Notes under the pieces: generated by a model | What the model was told of the DNA's origin: nothing | The model's database searches: none | The model's input: only the letters and a program-made list of their open reading frames with translations | In this document: positions 44,986 through 57,420 of the stretch, piece after piece | How the letters are laid out: each line of letters starts with the position of its first letter | Numbering within the stretch: the stretch's first letter is position 1 | NCBI GenBank assembly: GCA_018894105.1 | Contig: CM032129.1 | Span: 14,949,968-15,013,967 of the forward strand | DNA from: Jacaranda mimosifolia | Lineage: Eukaryota > Streptophyta > Magnoliopsida > Lamiales > Bignoniaceae | Length of the DNA: 64,000 nt | Reading direction: 5' to 3' | Position numbers and translations under genes: made by a program

Positions 44986-47400
44986 AATTTGGGTTGCCTC
45001 CCAAAAAGCACTTGATTTATAGTCTCCGGATTGACTTTTCAGGCTTCACTTGATGTTGGGCAAGGTGGTTGTGGATTGTTGATGATCAAATCACTTTCCC
45101 AATACTGTTTGATTCTTTTCCTATTTGTCTTAAATCGCCCTCTTGAACCAATTTCTTCAAACTCCATCGTTCCATGTGAAAAGATTTCAATTATGTAAAA
45201 TGGCCCCAACTATCGTGATTTTAGCTTTCCTGATAACCACTTAAAACAGAAGCTGTAGAATAGTACCTGTTCACCTGGCTCTAATTGGTCTCTCAAAATT
45301 TTGCTATCACTCCTATATTCACTCTCTTCTTTATATGACTTGGCTTTTTTATTTATCACACTAACTTTAAAACTCTTGTTAGTGTCCTTAGGAAAATCAA
45401 ATGCTTTAAACACATTAAAATTTACCTTTTCATCTTGGACCCTCATGGTTAGCTCACCTTTTTACATATCTATAATAGTCTTACATGTGGCTAAGAATGG
45501 TCTCCCCAGGACGATTGAAACTTCAGTATCCTCTTCCATATCCAACATAATAAAATTGCAGGGAAAATAAATTTATCAACTTTTACTATACATCTTTAAT
45601 TATTCCCTTAGGATACTTGAATGTTCTATCCTCAAGTTTCATGGTTGCACTAGTTGTCTTGATATCTCCTAATCCAAGTCGTTGGTAGATGGAATGTGGC
45701 ACTAAAGTTATGCTTGCCCCTAAATCGCAAAGTGCCCTTTTAGAAAATTTAGTACCAATTTTGCATGGCATGGTGAAACTCCCAGGATCCCTAAGCTTTA
45801 GAGGTAACTTCTTTTAGATGATTGCGATGTATTGCTCTATGAGAGCCACTGTTTCAAATTCACTTAAACGCCTTTTCTTAGATAAAGCAGCTTTTGTGAA
45901 TTTCACAAAACTTAGCATTTGTTCTAAGGTTTCAGCAAATGGAATATTTATGTAGAGTTTCTTGAAAACCTCCAAAAATTGTTGAAATTGCTTGTCCAAT
46001 TTTTGCTTCTTAAGCCTTTGAGGAAAGGGTGGAGGTGGTCTGATAGGATTAACTTCTTCAATTTTTGCTTCTCATCCTTTCCTTTCTTATCGGTGATTTT
46101 TCTACCAATTGCTCTGAAGATGGAAGGACCTCCTGAAATTCTTGCAACTCTATACCATTCCTTAAAGAAATAGCATTACAATGTTCCTTGCCTTCTTGTT
46201 TAGGATTTATCTTAGTATCACTTGGCAAAGTTCCTTGTTGTCTCGTACTCAATACACTGGCTAGCCAGCCCATTTGTGTTTCTAATGTTCTGATTGAAGC
46301 TGATTGACTCTGAATTGTTGCCTCAATTTTTACTATAAACTTCATAAACATCTCTTCTAATAATGGCTTCTGTTCTTGAGCTGGTCGCTTTGTTTGTTGC
46401 TAGAAGCCTAGTAGTGGTGACAACGGCTTAGGAGCTAATGTTTGTCCTTAGTTGTTGCTCCATGAAAAATTAGGGTGTTGTCTCCATCTAGGATTATAAT
46501 TATTGAATATGGATTATTTTGATTCCTATTGAAATTCCCAACAAATTACGCTGATTCCAAAGTATGTTGACACTGATCACTCGAATATGCATCCCTACAA
46601 ATATTGCAAGTAATAAATTGGCTCTTTACCGCTTGAACTTGTTGTACTGGCTGGGTTATAATACTTACAAGCCTGTCCACTTTCTTTGTTAAAGCTTCTA
46701 ACTGTGTAGTCACATATGTAGTAGCATTCACCCTATAATTTCCAGCATCTTTCTTTGGTTGAGTTAATCTTTCAGTTAACCACTAATAACTGTGTGCCAC
46801 CATCTCTTCAAATAATTCAAATATTTCCCCAATCTTTTTCCACGTAAGTATACCTCCGGCAGCAACATCAACTATTCCTCTTGTTTGTTCAGTCAATCAC
46901 TTGAAGCTACTTTCTTAATCCATGATGAGTGCATTTTCTAAGCATCTCTTTATATCTTTCCCATACCTCATGAAATGTTTCCTGATCAAACTGGACAAAG
47001 GAAGTAATCTCATTCCTCAACTTGACTATTCATGATGATGGGAAAAACTTAGCCAAGAATCTCTACGCTAAATCCTCCCAAATGGCAATGGATCCTAATG
47101 GCAAAGATGATAGCCAACTCTTTGCTTTGTCCTTTAGTGAAAATGGAAATAATCTCAATCAGATTGCATCATCAGAAACTCCATTATATTTAAAGGTATC
47201 ATAAATCTCCAAAAAATTAGCAAAATGAGCATTTGGATCTTCTATTGGAGACCCCCCAAACTCTAATGAACTTTGTATCAACTGAATGATAGCAGGCTTG
47301 ATCTCAAAATTTTGGCCTGAACATATGGTCTAGCGATTCCTGTATGAAAGCCCTGAATTTGTGGGATAACATAATCCCCCCATTATTCATTTTCTTTTTC
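44986..47400 (-). pseudogene. gag-protease-integrase-tail fusion of element D
   Basis: Reading down from 47350: gag with NAHFANFLEIYDTFKYNGVS and FPFSLKDKAKSWLSSLPLGS; a zinc knuckle-like CNICRDAYSSDQC (46600s); a segment with ALSKKRRLSEFETVALIEQY (45814-45999). The protease has ALCDLGASITLVPHSIYQRL (45586-45771). Then the stretch 45210-45446 starts as the end of protease (MRVQDEKVNFNVFKA) and changes near 45340, without losing frame, into the last part of integrase (LEPGEQVLFYSFCFKWLSGK, then GPF and the tail to about 45060). GGGAGGCAACCCAA, a conserved Athila non-coding motif, follows at about 44990-45005. RT and RNase H are absent. Confidence 0.85.
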
Positions 47401-47619
47401 CATTCTGTAGTATCATCATTTGCTCGCTGAAGTGCTCATCTACGTCTTCGAAAAGTTCACTCAGTTTCTACATCAACCGGCACTAATTCCGCTTCCTGAT
47501 TATCCTGCATATAATTGCAAAGACCTCCGAAATAAATAAATAAATAAAAAATAAAAAAGTTTGAATTAAAACTTGGTGCTTAAAACTGATATTAGCAAAA
47601 ATAAAATAATTTTAGTTCC

Positions 47620-47640
47620 CCAGCAATGGTGCCAAAAACA
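47620..47640 (-). promoter_or_regulatory. Primer-binding site of Athila element D
   Basis: The minus strand next to the 5' LTR reads TTTTTGGCACCATTGCTGGG, then GAACTAAA. It differs by a few bases from the Athila Asp-tRNA site TGGCGCCGTTGCCGGGGA. Confidence 0.85.
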
Positions 47641-48846
47641 TGTTGGTTGTGCAAAATAAATAATGCAAATAATTAAACAAGTGCACGTGTCGCAACAAGT
47701 AATAAAGTGATGAGAAGAGTGTTGATCCCACGAGAAACTAAATTATTAGCTACTAATTACTAATTTATCGCATGCTTGTTTTATTCAAACAAAAATTAAT
47801 TGTGTAGGAATTAAAACTAAACTAATGAAAATAAGAAAAAGTGTAGTGATTAAGATTTCTATCAGGATATAGAAACCTAGAATTATGATTTCATCAATCA
47901 AATGAGTTGATTACATAACTTTCTCCTAATGAAATTAATAACAGGTTATTAATCTTGAGTCTTATGCAATTACGGGGTTCTTCTGAATTGCCCGCAATCA
48001 AATTCCTAATTTATTCAATTCACTATATTCCTATGTGAATTAACTAAATTATGGATAAGGTTGTACCACTCAAACAACTCCCTAGGGCAAGCATGTATAT
48101 TCCTATCCTACTTACAAATTAATTAATTTAACAATTTGAACAATTAATCCTAAGGTCTTTTATTGTCAATCAATCCTCAAATTTTCTTTTGCAAGACTCC
48201 TCTAGGGTTTAAAGATGCACTTGACTGGTGATAAGATAATCAAATAGCAAAAGCATGTAATAGAAGAAATAACCTGAAGTGCTACGAATTTCATGAAAGA
48301 AAACCAAGCATCAATTTATTCAAAAGAATCTATCATAATCCTAGAATAACGAACTAGTTCATAATTGAATTGTCAAACAAAACATGAATAAAATGAAACA
48401 TCATCTCAAATCCAGAATTAAAAAAAATCAAAAGAAGAAGAAGAAACTCTATTCCTAAACGAAGTTGATCTCTACTTTGTCCTCCTCCGAATTCTGAATT
48501 CTCGTGATACTTCTAATCTCAAAAATAGCACATCCAAATCTCGTCTATGATAACTAAGTGTTTGAAAAGCCTATTTATAACTGATTACAAGAGTTTTCTA
48601 ATTAGAATAGGACTAAAATAAATAAATAGACTCTTTTACCCATCCTTGATTAGATTATGAGGTGTCCCCTTGCTAGCATTCCCACCAACTTGTGTCAATT
48701 TGTCCTCTTTTTGTAATTTCTCCACTTGTATTCCTGCAATTCCAAATTTTCATCAATAAGCAAGGGAATTATTATTTTTTGAATAAGAAAATTATTTATT
48801 AAGTGCTAAATATGATATTAAAATTAATTCGAATAAAGACTTAACA
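47641..48846 (-). repeat. 5' LTR of Athila element D
   Basis: 1,206 bp with intact ends TGTTGGTTGTGC and GACTTAACA, matching 41810-43014. Confidence 0.93.
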
Positions 48847-48860
48847 CCCTGCTCTCAAGT

Positions 48861-49458
48861 GGTTGCATTATTACATTGCTTAACAAACTACTACAACATT
48901 TACGATTTTGCTGGAGATGCATGGTTGTACCTTTAAACTTGATCATCTAACCCTTTTGGGGGTATGTGGCTGGCATATTACAAATGATTTATTATCCAGT
49001 GGTAAGGCCTCTTGAGCAAGGCTCGGACTTTGACATCATTTCAACTTAGCATCAACAACGAAGACATCATATACAAGGTCTATATCAAACTCCACTGCTA
49101 TGACTATTAACAAAGTCAAGACCCTCTAAATTAGATCATTTGCAAACCGTCATCATAGTACTTAAGTTTTAGAAGCCCTCGCCGTAAAAGCTCATAACTA
49201 TGTCTGCAACAAATGAACTAGTATCACAATGGAACTTTGCCCGTGATAAATGAGGCTCTGCATCTCCCCCACGTGATCTTGTTGCACATTAAACTCGCGT
49301 CAACGATGTTTCAATAGCTTAAAACTTGAATAATTAACTAAGCTGATGCACAAATATAACAAAAATTCCTCTAAGTTCTTAGCTAAATGCCAAGTTTTGT
49401 TTGCAAAATTTCAAGCACTCAAAATGACATTAGGAAAGACATAAATGCAAAAAAAGAA

Positions 49459-49489
<31 letters not shown>

Positions 49490-51521
49490 AGAAATGGGGA
49501 ACGAGCGCTAAGAACAAGCGCACAAGATGGGCGTCCTGTATGCAGGCGCCCAGGAAGAAGGGCATCTCCTGAGATGCTCAGGAAGAAGAGCACCCTATGC
49601 AGACGCCTTAGAAAGGAAGGGGACTCAATGTAGAAGCCCAAGAAAACAAGGCCACCCCACGCGGTTGCCCTACAGGGGCATCTGTTGCGGGCACCTAAAA
49701 AAGATAGTGCCTATTGTGGATGCTTAATGATGGTACTTAAGATGGGCTCCCCGCAAATGCTTGGCACTAGCACCTTTGCCCAATAGCAAAGCGCTACCTA
49801 CTCAATAGAGTTCATGATGATTATTCTATGTGTGTTAACCATGCACACAAAATGCTAAAATTCAAATATGTGTGGGCAATATTGCAAAAGTGATGAAGTT
49901 TGCATGAGACAACTCCCTTGAATGACTTAGGTGAAGAAAAAAAGTATTAACAAAAATAAGCTAAATGTTGAGACAAACACTTGCCTATACAAAATCTCTA
50001 GCAACTGTCTCACTTAGCTAGAAGAAGAATATAATTCTAATATCCCTTGATCATACTCGTTTCCTCACATATGAAAATGCTAAAGGCGGTCTTATCTACA
50101 TCCAAGTGAGAGTGTTTGACGCCACTAAATCAATAAGACTTACAAATGATAAATATTACCAAAAGCTCTATACTAGGAATAATTCGACAATATTTTAATT
50201 CTCACAATAAAGACTTAAAGTATAATAATACCATGCACACAGGTGTCACTCTGTGATTGACTAATACCTAACCATTTGAAAAAAATAAGAGGAGCTCATG
50301 AAAACCACAATCATTATGAGACCCCTAAAAGAGGTTCGCTAAGAGATGCTCTCGATAACGGGTTCGCAAGCATGCATAGTAAGAGATTCTTTAGAGTATG
50401 AAGCATCACCTTCATAACTAAACCTTCATTGGTCATGTAAAGTACATGATGAAATAGTACATCCCAAAGGGTGCTTAAAGAAATACCTTTGTGGGGTACT
50501 TTGAAAGGCCCTAGAAAAATTTGGCCCTACAAAGAGAACTTGAGAGATACTTAAAACATAGAGCTCTGCCATTTGTAAGTTATTAGTTGAATACTAAGCT
50601 TTGCCAAAAATCCCAAGGGATCTTTGGAGTGCTAAGCTATGTGGAAAACTATAATTTATGCTTGAACACATTTTTGAGTTGGCCAAATAAGTCCCAAGCA
50701 CCCAAGCACATCTAATGGTACCCGATTGGATCGCTCTTTCCTTGCACCTAGCAAGCGCCACTTCCATATTGACCATAAGAACTCTAATCTTGACTTATTT
50801 GTAGACTTTGACTTAATAAAGGGAATGGCCCGATCACCTCTATGTTTTAACTCCTTCAGAGCATACGCAAGCGGTAGAACTGCCAACAACCAAACAAAGA
50901 CTATTAAACTTAAAAAGCCTTATGAATGTAAACAAGCTTAAGCCTACCGCAATCATGATGATAACCACACAAGCTTGAAAAAATATCTAAATGCTTTAAA
51001 AAATACAGAACGTTGCAAGCAACCTCAAAAGATCTTCGAGATGAGAAACTCCATAAACAAAAACCTAAATACTTCACAGAGCACAAACTTTTAACACAAC
51101 TCCATAACTCGTAAAAAGGCTTAATGGTCGCACGCAAAAGCAAACATGATTGCTTAGTACCGGTGCCTAACACGAGCACTCAACTTAATATCCCAGATAG
51201 GTGCCCACTTGACGGTTGCTTTGTTAACTGCTTGAGGTAGTAGTTGGCCCATTCAAAGATGAGGTTCCACTGCCACTCTCTCTCTCTCCCTCTCTCTCTT
51301 TCTCTCTCACACACACACATAAATTTGACCTGATTTTGATATAATCTAACTTCAGTCCTACTCACCGAATTGTCGCTCTTTACAACTACATTCAAAATTT
51401 ATCTAAATCCTTAGATAACTATAATACAAAACCTTCTTAAGTATTTATGCATTTAAGGCATAAAATTCATAAGTTCTTAGGTGAATGTAATAGAAAACTT
51501 TTTACCAAATCTTTAAACAAA
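48861..51521. other. Unassigned repeat-rich spacer between elements D and E
   Basis: No family could be assigned. It holds a (TA)n(GA)n microsatellite at about 49460-49489, the 30-bp minisatellite at 49535-49760, and a (CT)n(CA)n microsatellite at about 51275-51320. Minus-strand ORFs at 50594-51179 are open but show no motif. The general style (arrays in mid-GC sequence) suggests the 3' region of an older, broken retroelement. Confidence 0.4.
49535..49760. repeat. Minisatellite, about 30-bp unit
   Basis: About seven degenerate units share a core like GCCCAGGAAGAAGGGCA followed by TATGCAG or CACGCGG. Successive units begin at the 'GCGCC', 'TGCTC', 'CGCCT', 'AGCCC', 'TGCCC' and 'CACCT' words. 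Divergence increases rightward, so the array is old. Confidence 0.65.
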
Positions 51522-52333
51522 TATAATTACATTATTCACACAAATTTTGTTGTCTGCAAAATTAAATCACAAGACAAAGAAAAATAATGGACAAATTGAA
51601 TTTATATTAAAGAATAAAAGAATTACAATTTATCTAAAAAAAAATATAAATTCTCTAACAAAACTAATCCCCTGATTCTTCTCCCAATATATGATCCAAG
51701 GGCTTGAAGCTTGTTCTTGGATTTAAGGTGTAGTATCCTTTGACTTGATAAAAGAACACTATGAAATTTTTTTAAACCCGAACCTTAACTCCAAGATCAA
51801 ATGACTTAATGACTTGATGCTTTGAAGAGGTATAGGACTTTGCCGTAGCAATACTTCGTTGTAGCAGAAACTTAAAGTTTGAACACTTAAGTCTTGGAGT
51901 TGAGAATATGTGTATGTGAATATATCATAATATAAGTCTCTAGTCATCCCTTTTGTATAGGTGCTTAGCAGCAGATTCCAAAATAACTTGAGCTCATTTG
52001 ATAACTATCTCTTTGATGCACATATTAAAAGATAATATCAAATATTTTGACTTAACTAATCCATGCGCATAGATACGCCACATGTCACAATTTAGTTAGC
52101 TCGAGATTGCTGGTCACCAGACTTGATTTGATTGGCATGGTACATCACCTTGACACTTGTTGATATTTGATTTGTGCATAAAATAATATTAGAATATTAA
52201 TTAAAATTAACTATATATTTTTCAAAATTAAATTAATAAATTCCAATACATAAATAGAAAATTTTAAATTAATATCTAATATATTATTTACACATGTCAT
52301 TTTTCAATTGGCTCAAAAATTAAGCAGTCTACA
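51522..52333 (-). repeat. 3' LTR of element E
   Basis: Matches 61339-62140, for example GAAAAATAATGGACAAATT and the GCTTGAAGC...GTTCTTGGATTTAAGG block. On the right side the minus strand reads AAGTGAGAGGCATT before TGTAGAC, a polypurine tract. Its left end is uncertain by about 10 bp. Confidence 0.85.
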
Positions 52334-52581
52334 AATGCCTCTCACTTCAAGGCTTGATGAAAGATATGCCGATTATTCCTGAAAGAGACAAGACTTGAAG
52401 TATTTGATTTTTTTTTGAAGCCCATCAACAACATCTAAAATCTCGAACGAATAAACCATGTAACTAAGAGAAAAGCCCATTTTAAAATTCAACTTTGTTA
52501 TAATTCTTTAAATGGGAAATAGAAGTCTTCTAAACCGTCTGACCAAGCGACAAATCACTTTCTTTTATATGTATACATACA

Positions 52582-52590
52582 TATATATAA
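52582..52590 (+). promoter_or_regulatory. Possible TATA box of the PMD gene in element E
   Basis: TATATATAA on the plus strand at 52582-52590, inside the element but beyond the 3' LTR, upstream of the plus-strand gene. The region is AT-rich, so chance is possible. Confidence 0.35.
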
Positions 52591-53289
52591 GTGTGGCCCA
52601 CAACTTACCCTACTTTTACATCCTTGGCTAATTTCTCAAGTTGCGGATTTCATTGTTGTTTCAAACCATAGTGGCTGAATGTTGCTACTGTCAAATCTTG
52701 CCACACAACTAACCTTTATATATTATTGTTGTTATTAAAAAAAAAATGAAGTGACTGTCTGCAAAGTCTAAACCCATTGCACTCTGTCTTTCAAAATAAA
52801 CTTATGTTTCTACATAGTTTAACTTCAATCATGACTTAATCTCCCAATTGTATTGGGAATCAAGAAAAAAATAAACACTATGAAAGGAAAACCTCTCATG
52901 AGATGAATTCCATTCAAACATTAGCTTTGCAATAAACTTTGGTAAAATTGATTTGAGAGTTGTTGGGTTTCTCTACTCTCCTAATGAGCTGCATCTTTCT
53001 TTGTTTGTTCCGGTATACTTGTTGTTTGAAGAAAAGACTCATAGAGTTCACCATTCCAACGGTTAATTTGCACGACTAAAAGAGGGTTGCCTGGGCTCCT
53101 TTAGCATTCATCAATAAAGAACCTTTACTCCTTAAGGGCATCAACCGTTCCAAATACACAAATTTTGAAGCTTCAAGTAAGTCATTAAATTGAGGGATGT
53201 TTCCATTATCTTTTCACTTTCTTCTTCATCCTTTTTTTATATATACCTCCTTAAGTTTTCCTTTATTTTCCTTTTCTTTTGTTGCAGGT

Positions 53290-56200
53290 TAAGAAACATA
53301 GCCCATTCCTGATCAACTCGTGAGGATGTATATTGAGGATCACACAGAGCCATCTCTGTGTATTATCATTAGAAGTGATAAAGACAACCTCAAAGTTAAA
53401 AGTACCAGACTGATTATCCATAAATAAGTTAATGATGTTCTTCGTTCCATACCTCAACCTCCCATTAACTCATGCATATCCCAGAGTGGTCCAAAGAGGC
53501 AACTAGGGAAGTGATTGATCTACAGTCTGGCATTACAACTTGTTCTAGGATACTTCTCTTGAAGTCCTCTCTTCATGATGTCAAAGCCACTAGTTCAGAA
53601 TTTTCATTTGCAGGTTATCATCCCAATATCAATGGACAATCATTGAGGATTCCTACATCAAGGTTTGGCGAAGTATCTTTTTATGCTAGTTATTGGGAAT
53701 AGACAGAGGATGTGCTAGGCCATCATGCAAATGATCTTCGTTAAGCTAGGATTTATGCAGTAGTCCATGCCTCGTTTTTCATATATGTCTTGCATAAGAA
53801 CATCTTTCAAGCATTCATTGAGCTATGGTGCCCTTCTATGACATTTTGCACACTGCTACTGGTGAATTTTCAATTTCTTTATGGGATCTTTATGTACTTG
53901 GTAGATTGCCTATCCATGGAGGTTTCTATAATAAACTATCCCTACTACAAAAGAGTTACTTGGTGATGACAGGCATGCCCTTTCTTTGCTACAAAGTTGC
54001 AAGTATCTATTCCTGACTTATCATACGCTCCCAAAGAACTAGCATTCCTATTTCTAATTAGATTAGCTTTTGGTTTAAAGGACCAACAAGATAAGCGGAG
54101 CCCTCTTTGAGATTTTCCTAGAAAAGGTCAACTAAGCCAAAGATCTTTCACAATCCATATGGAAGAATCAATGCATCACTTTTGCCTCACACCAAGGAAT
54201 ATAATGAGCCATTTACGATGTTGGAGGTTGAAGAAGATGTTAGAGGGAAGACCTACTTAGCTACTTTCCTTTCATGCTAGTCATGCAGCTTTATTCTACC
54301 ACATCGCAAAGCAAATCTAATTCGTGCTACTGTTTTCAAAGTTGCTAGTAGAATGGAAAATGGTGATTACTTTTCTCTTGCAATTCCTATATTAGCGGGC
54401 TTCTACCATAATTTGAAGAATATATCGACTTCACCAAGTTTTCAGGAATCTTTTTCTATCTTTCCCATTTATTATGTTCATAGTTGGATAGGGCACTACC
54501 ATAGCACCTATTTTTTGTCCAAGATTGATGTAGGAGGAGCTGAGATGGTCAAATATGCAGGGGAGGACATAGCCAAATATTTTTATCTTTTAGAGGTACG
54601 AGATTTGTTCCTCAGTATCAACCCTTTAGCAATTCAAAATCTATGCTTATTTCCACGTAAGCAGTTCACAGTAATAGATGGCTCATGCATATCAAACACT
54701 TATAAAGATCTTTTTGTAGCTTTACGTTCCAACTATGTGACATTTTAGTGTGGAAAAGAGCATATCATTGAAGCTTATAGCCCTCATCGATACAATCGGC
54801 AATGTGAATTTTGTCAACATGTCCCGAGCAACTTAAAAAATGAGATCCTTACTTGTGATTTTCACGAGCTTGTTCGACTATGGCAATTATGTACCCTACT
54901 GAACATGTCTTACAAACTTATTATTCTTGTCGATACTTCTTCCTTTCCATTGGCCACAAAGAAATATGTGATTAGTAGGACAAACACTGGAAGACCTCAT
55001 AAACAAAAGGTACTAAAATTATTCTCAAAGTCAATCAAAGGGATATGAAATCAAATTCTGGTCAATCCAATCAACTTGGGGAGAGAGTTGAACATAATGC
55101 ATCTGAACCTGGGCATTCGGAAAAGAATCCATCTCATCTTAAACAAGCCTTGATGAAAGATCCCAAAAATAACCCAGCAGCCTCACCTCTTCAAAATCTT
55201 GTTGTTTTAAGGCAAGTTAAATGAAGGAATCTGGCTCCTGTTGAGTACAACATTACTGTACATACCAAAGTACTGTCTAAAAGACGTTGTGGCTTACTCG
55301 ATATCTCATTCCCTACTGATGCTCTAATGGAAGGAAATGAAATAATTTTTGCACTTTCTTGCTCAAATGACGATTCAAGTAACTGATGTATACTCAAAAA
55401 GAAACCAAAGGTTTTGGATTTAGATAACATAAGTATTAATTCAAATTTCTTTGTAGATGTCCCAAGTTCTTCTTTACTTTTGAATGAATTAGCAAAATAT
55501 TATTATATTATGCACCTCTTTTGTTTTTTACATATATATTTGCAAATCCTTTGCACTAATCTCTTCTTCTTTTCTTTTTCCTTTTTTTTATAGCTTGCAG
55601 ATCTTGAAATACCAGCCCCAATTACTTCTTAAGGTAGTGTTGGTTCGATAAATGGGGCTAATCCTTTTAACTTGCTTGAAATAACCATTCCTCAACCACT
55701 TGATGATGGCGTGCAAGCTTGCCATGATACTACTAATTTCAATAAGCGACCAAAGGTAATATTACCTGAGATTGCAAATGATAAGGCTTTTACCGAGAAA
55801 GACAAGCTCAAAAAGACATTTGAAGCTTTATCTTGGGCACTTCCAGTTGCCAAAGTTTTTGAATTTTGTCCTTGAGTTATAAAGAGTGAAGCTGAATAGA
55901 TATTACTCAAATTCTATTGGGAACGAATATGTTAAAAAATTAGGAAAACTCCATTTGAGCAACTCTCAGAGATAAAAACCAACAATTGATGATTTGATCG
56001 TAGAGATGAGCTAATACATAAAAAACACACCATCTTTGGAGAACCACTTGAGATCTTTCTTTGAGGGTGATTCCAACTACATAAAGGTTAAATCAAATTC
56101 AATTAAAAAAGATACACAAGAAACCCATGAGATAGCACTATTTTTTTGCACAATAGGATCTTTTTGAAGCCGAGGCAATAAAAAGTGAAAGAGTTGAGGA

Positions 56201-56489
56201 GGTGAATGGTATCAAGGATAAACTTCTTCAAATCTCCAAGCAGCAAGAGGAATTGAAAACACGACTTGCCAAGTTAAATAGTAAGGAAGAATGTGCAAAT
56301 TCGTCACTCCACAAGGCTGAAGAAAACTTGTCCATTATTCAGAAAGAAGTGGCTACTAAGAGAGATAAAATTTCAAAGCTTGAAGACACTCTATTTTTGA
56401 CTAATCAAAATGTTGAAGCTTTAAAGAAGATGGAAGCACTACTTGAAAAATCTCGCAAGGAATTAGTAGCTTTTGATATACTTGCATGA
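53290..56489 (+). pseudogene. Opposite-strand plant mobile domain (PMD) protein of element E
   Basis: This gene runs against gag/pol. After an acceptor TTTTGTTGCAG (ending 53287) the sequence encodes blocks typical of plant mobile domain (aminotransferase-like) proteins: TREVIDLQSGITTCSRILLL, FSFAGYHPNINGQSLR, FGEVSFYASYWE (TAG at 53700-53702 at an expected Gln), ARIYAVVHASFF, and TATGEFSISLWDLYVLGRLP with the family's 'LWD----LGGLP' signature (53825-54016). The next part, 54353-54748, has PILAGFYHNL and FPIYYVHSWIGHY. A probable intron ends at TTTTTATAGCTTGCAG near 55600. The last part, 56202-56489, is a coiled coil (LLQISKQQEELKTRLAKL) with its stop at 56487-56489. PMD proteins occur both as host genes (MAIN/MAIL type) and in transposons. 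This copy is broken by several stops and shifts. Confidence 0.75.
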
Positions 56490-56749
56490 GCACTTAGCTA
56501 CTTTGCATTTTTTTTAGCATCATCGATGTAAAAGAACACTTAATTACTACATATGCAATAAAAAAGTTGTTCTTTTTTATAAATTCTCCTTGTGCATTCT
56601 TTTTTTCTTACCTCGTATTTCCTCAAATTGATGCCAACTTAAAAAAAAATTGTATTACATTGCCCCTAATAATTGAGTGGAATAAACCTACTTAAGCTTA
56701 TGAGTAAAATTTGTTATCTAATCAATAGACCTAAATTATAATTGAAGTT

Positions 56750-57190
56750 GAAAACAATAAAAACTTCTTCCGATGATATGCTTGAACTAAATCATCCAGA
56801 ATTACTCTAATTATTTGATTGAACTTGGGAAGTAAGTCATCTAAATTTGCTCCAATGATATGGTTGAACACGGGAAGTTATCAAAACTTAATCCAGTGAT
56901 GTGATTGAACTTGGCAAATGATCCAAACTTATTCCAATGATGTGATTAAACTTGGCAAGCAATCTAATCTTGTCCAAATGATGTGATTGAATTTGAGAAG
57001 TAAGTCATCCACATTTGATCCAATGATATGATTGACTTGGGAAGTCATCCAACTTATTCTAATGATGTGATTGAACTTGGCAAGCAATCTAAACTTGTTC
57101 AAGTGACGTGATTGAACTTGGGAATTAAGTCATCCAAATTTGCTTCAATGATATGATTGAAATTGGGAAGCCATTTAAACAAACTTTTTT
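56750..57190. repeat. Tandem repeats between integrase and the PMD gene, element E
   Basis: About nine degenerate units of roughly 45-50 bp are built on GATGTGATTGAACTTGGCAA followed by a 'GTAATCCAAACTTATTCCAA'-like half. It occupies the same place as the arrays in elements A and B, where the two opposed transcription units meet. Confidence 0.8.
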
Positions 57191-57420
57191 TTAAGTGATG
57201 TAACTGGACTTGGAAAATAACTCCAAAGCTACCTACGTACCCCATTAAGGGGATCAAGTCATTACGTAGTTCAAAGTAAACATTCTTTTTGTGGTGCATG
57301 TGTCGTTCACAGTTTATACTCATACGGGCCAGGAGTATCCGTTGCTTAACCACCTTGGACTAGGTAGAGTATTTAATATTTTAACCACATACAATACTTT
57401 TAGTAGGGAAAGTTAGAAGT

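Larger units (their letters stand above)
41810..48846 (-). mobile_element. Athila-type Ty3/Gypsy element D, internally deleted
   Basis: LTRs at 41810-43014 (1,205 bp) and 47641-48846 (1,206 bp) end in GACTTAACA. On the minus strand, the primer site next to the right LTR reads TTGGCACCATTGCTGGGGAA, close to the Asp-tRNA site of Athila elements. Gag and protease are Athila-like, but RT, RNase H and most of integrase are missing. The target site lies in the 42-bp minisatellite: CCATC on the left (41805-41809) and CCCTG on the right (48847-48851), and the array consensus predicts CCCTG. By eye the LTRs differ at about 7% of roughly 390 positions. No env-like ORF is seen. Confidence 0.92.

Noticed and set aside
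44720..45011. Possible membrane (env-like) ORF in Athila element D
   Set aside because: The Phe/Ser/Leu-rich sequence comes from a GA-rich low-complexity tract; no signal peptide, glycoprotein layout or conserved motif is seen.
51181..51230. Primer-site-like GGTGCCCACTTGACGG near element E
   Set aside because: It has no adjacent LTR pair and only a loose match to known primer sites.
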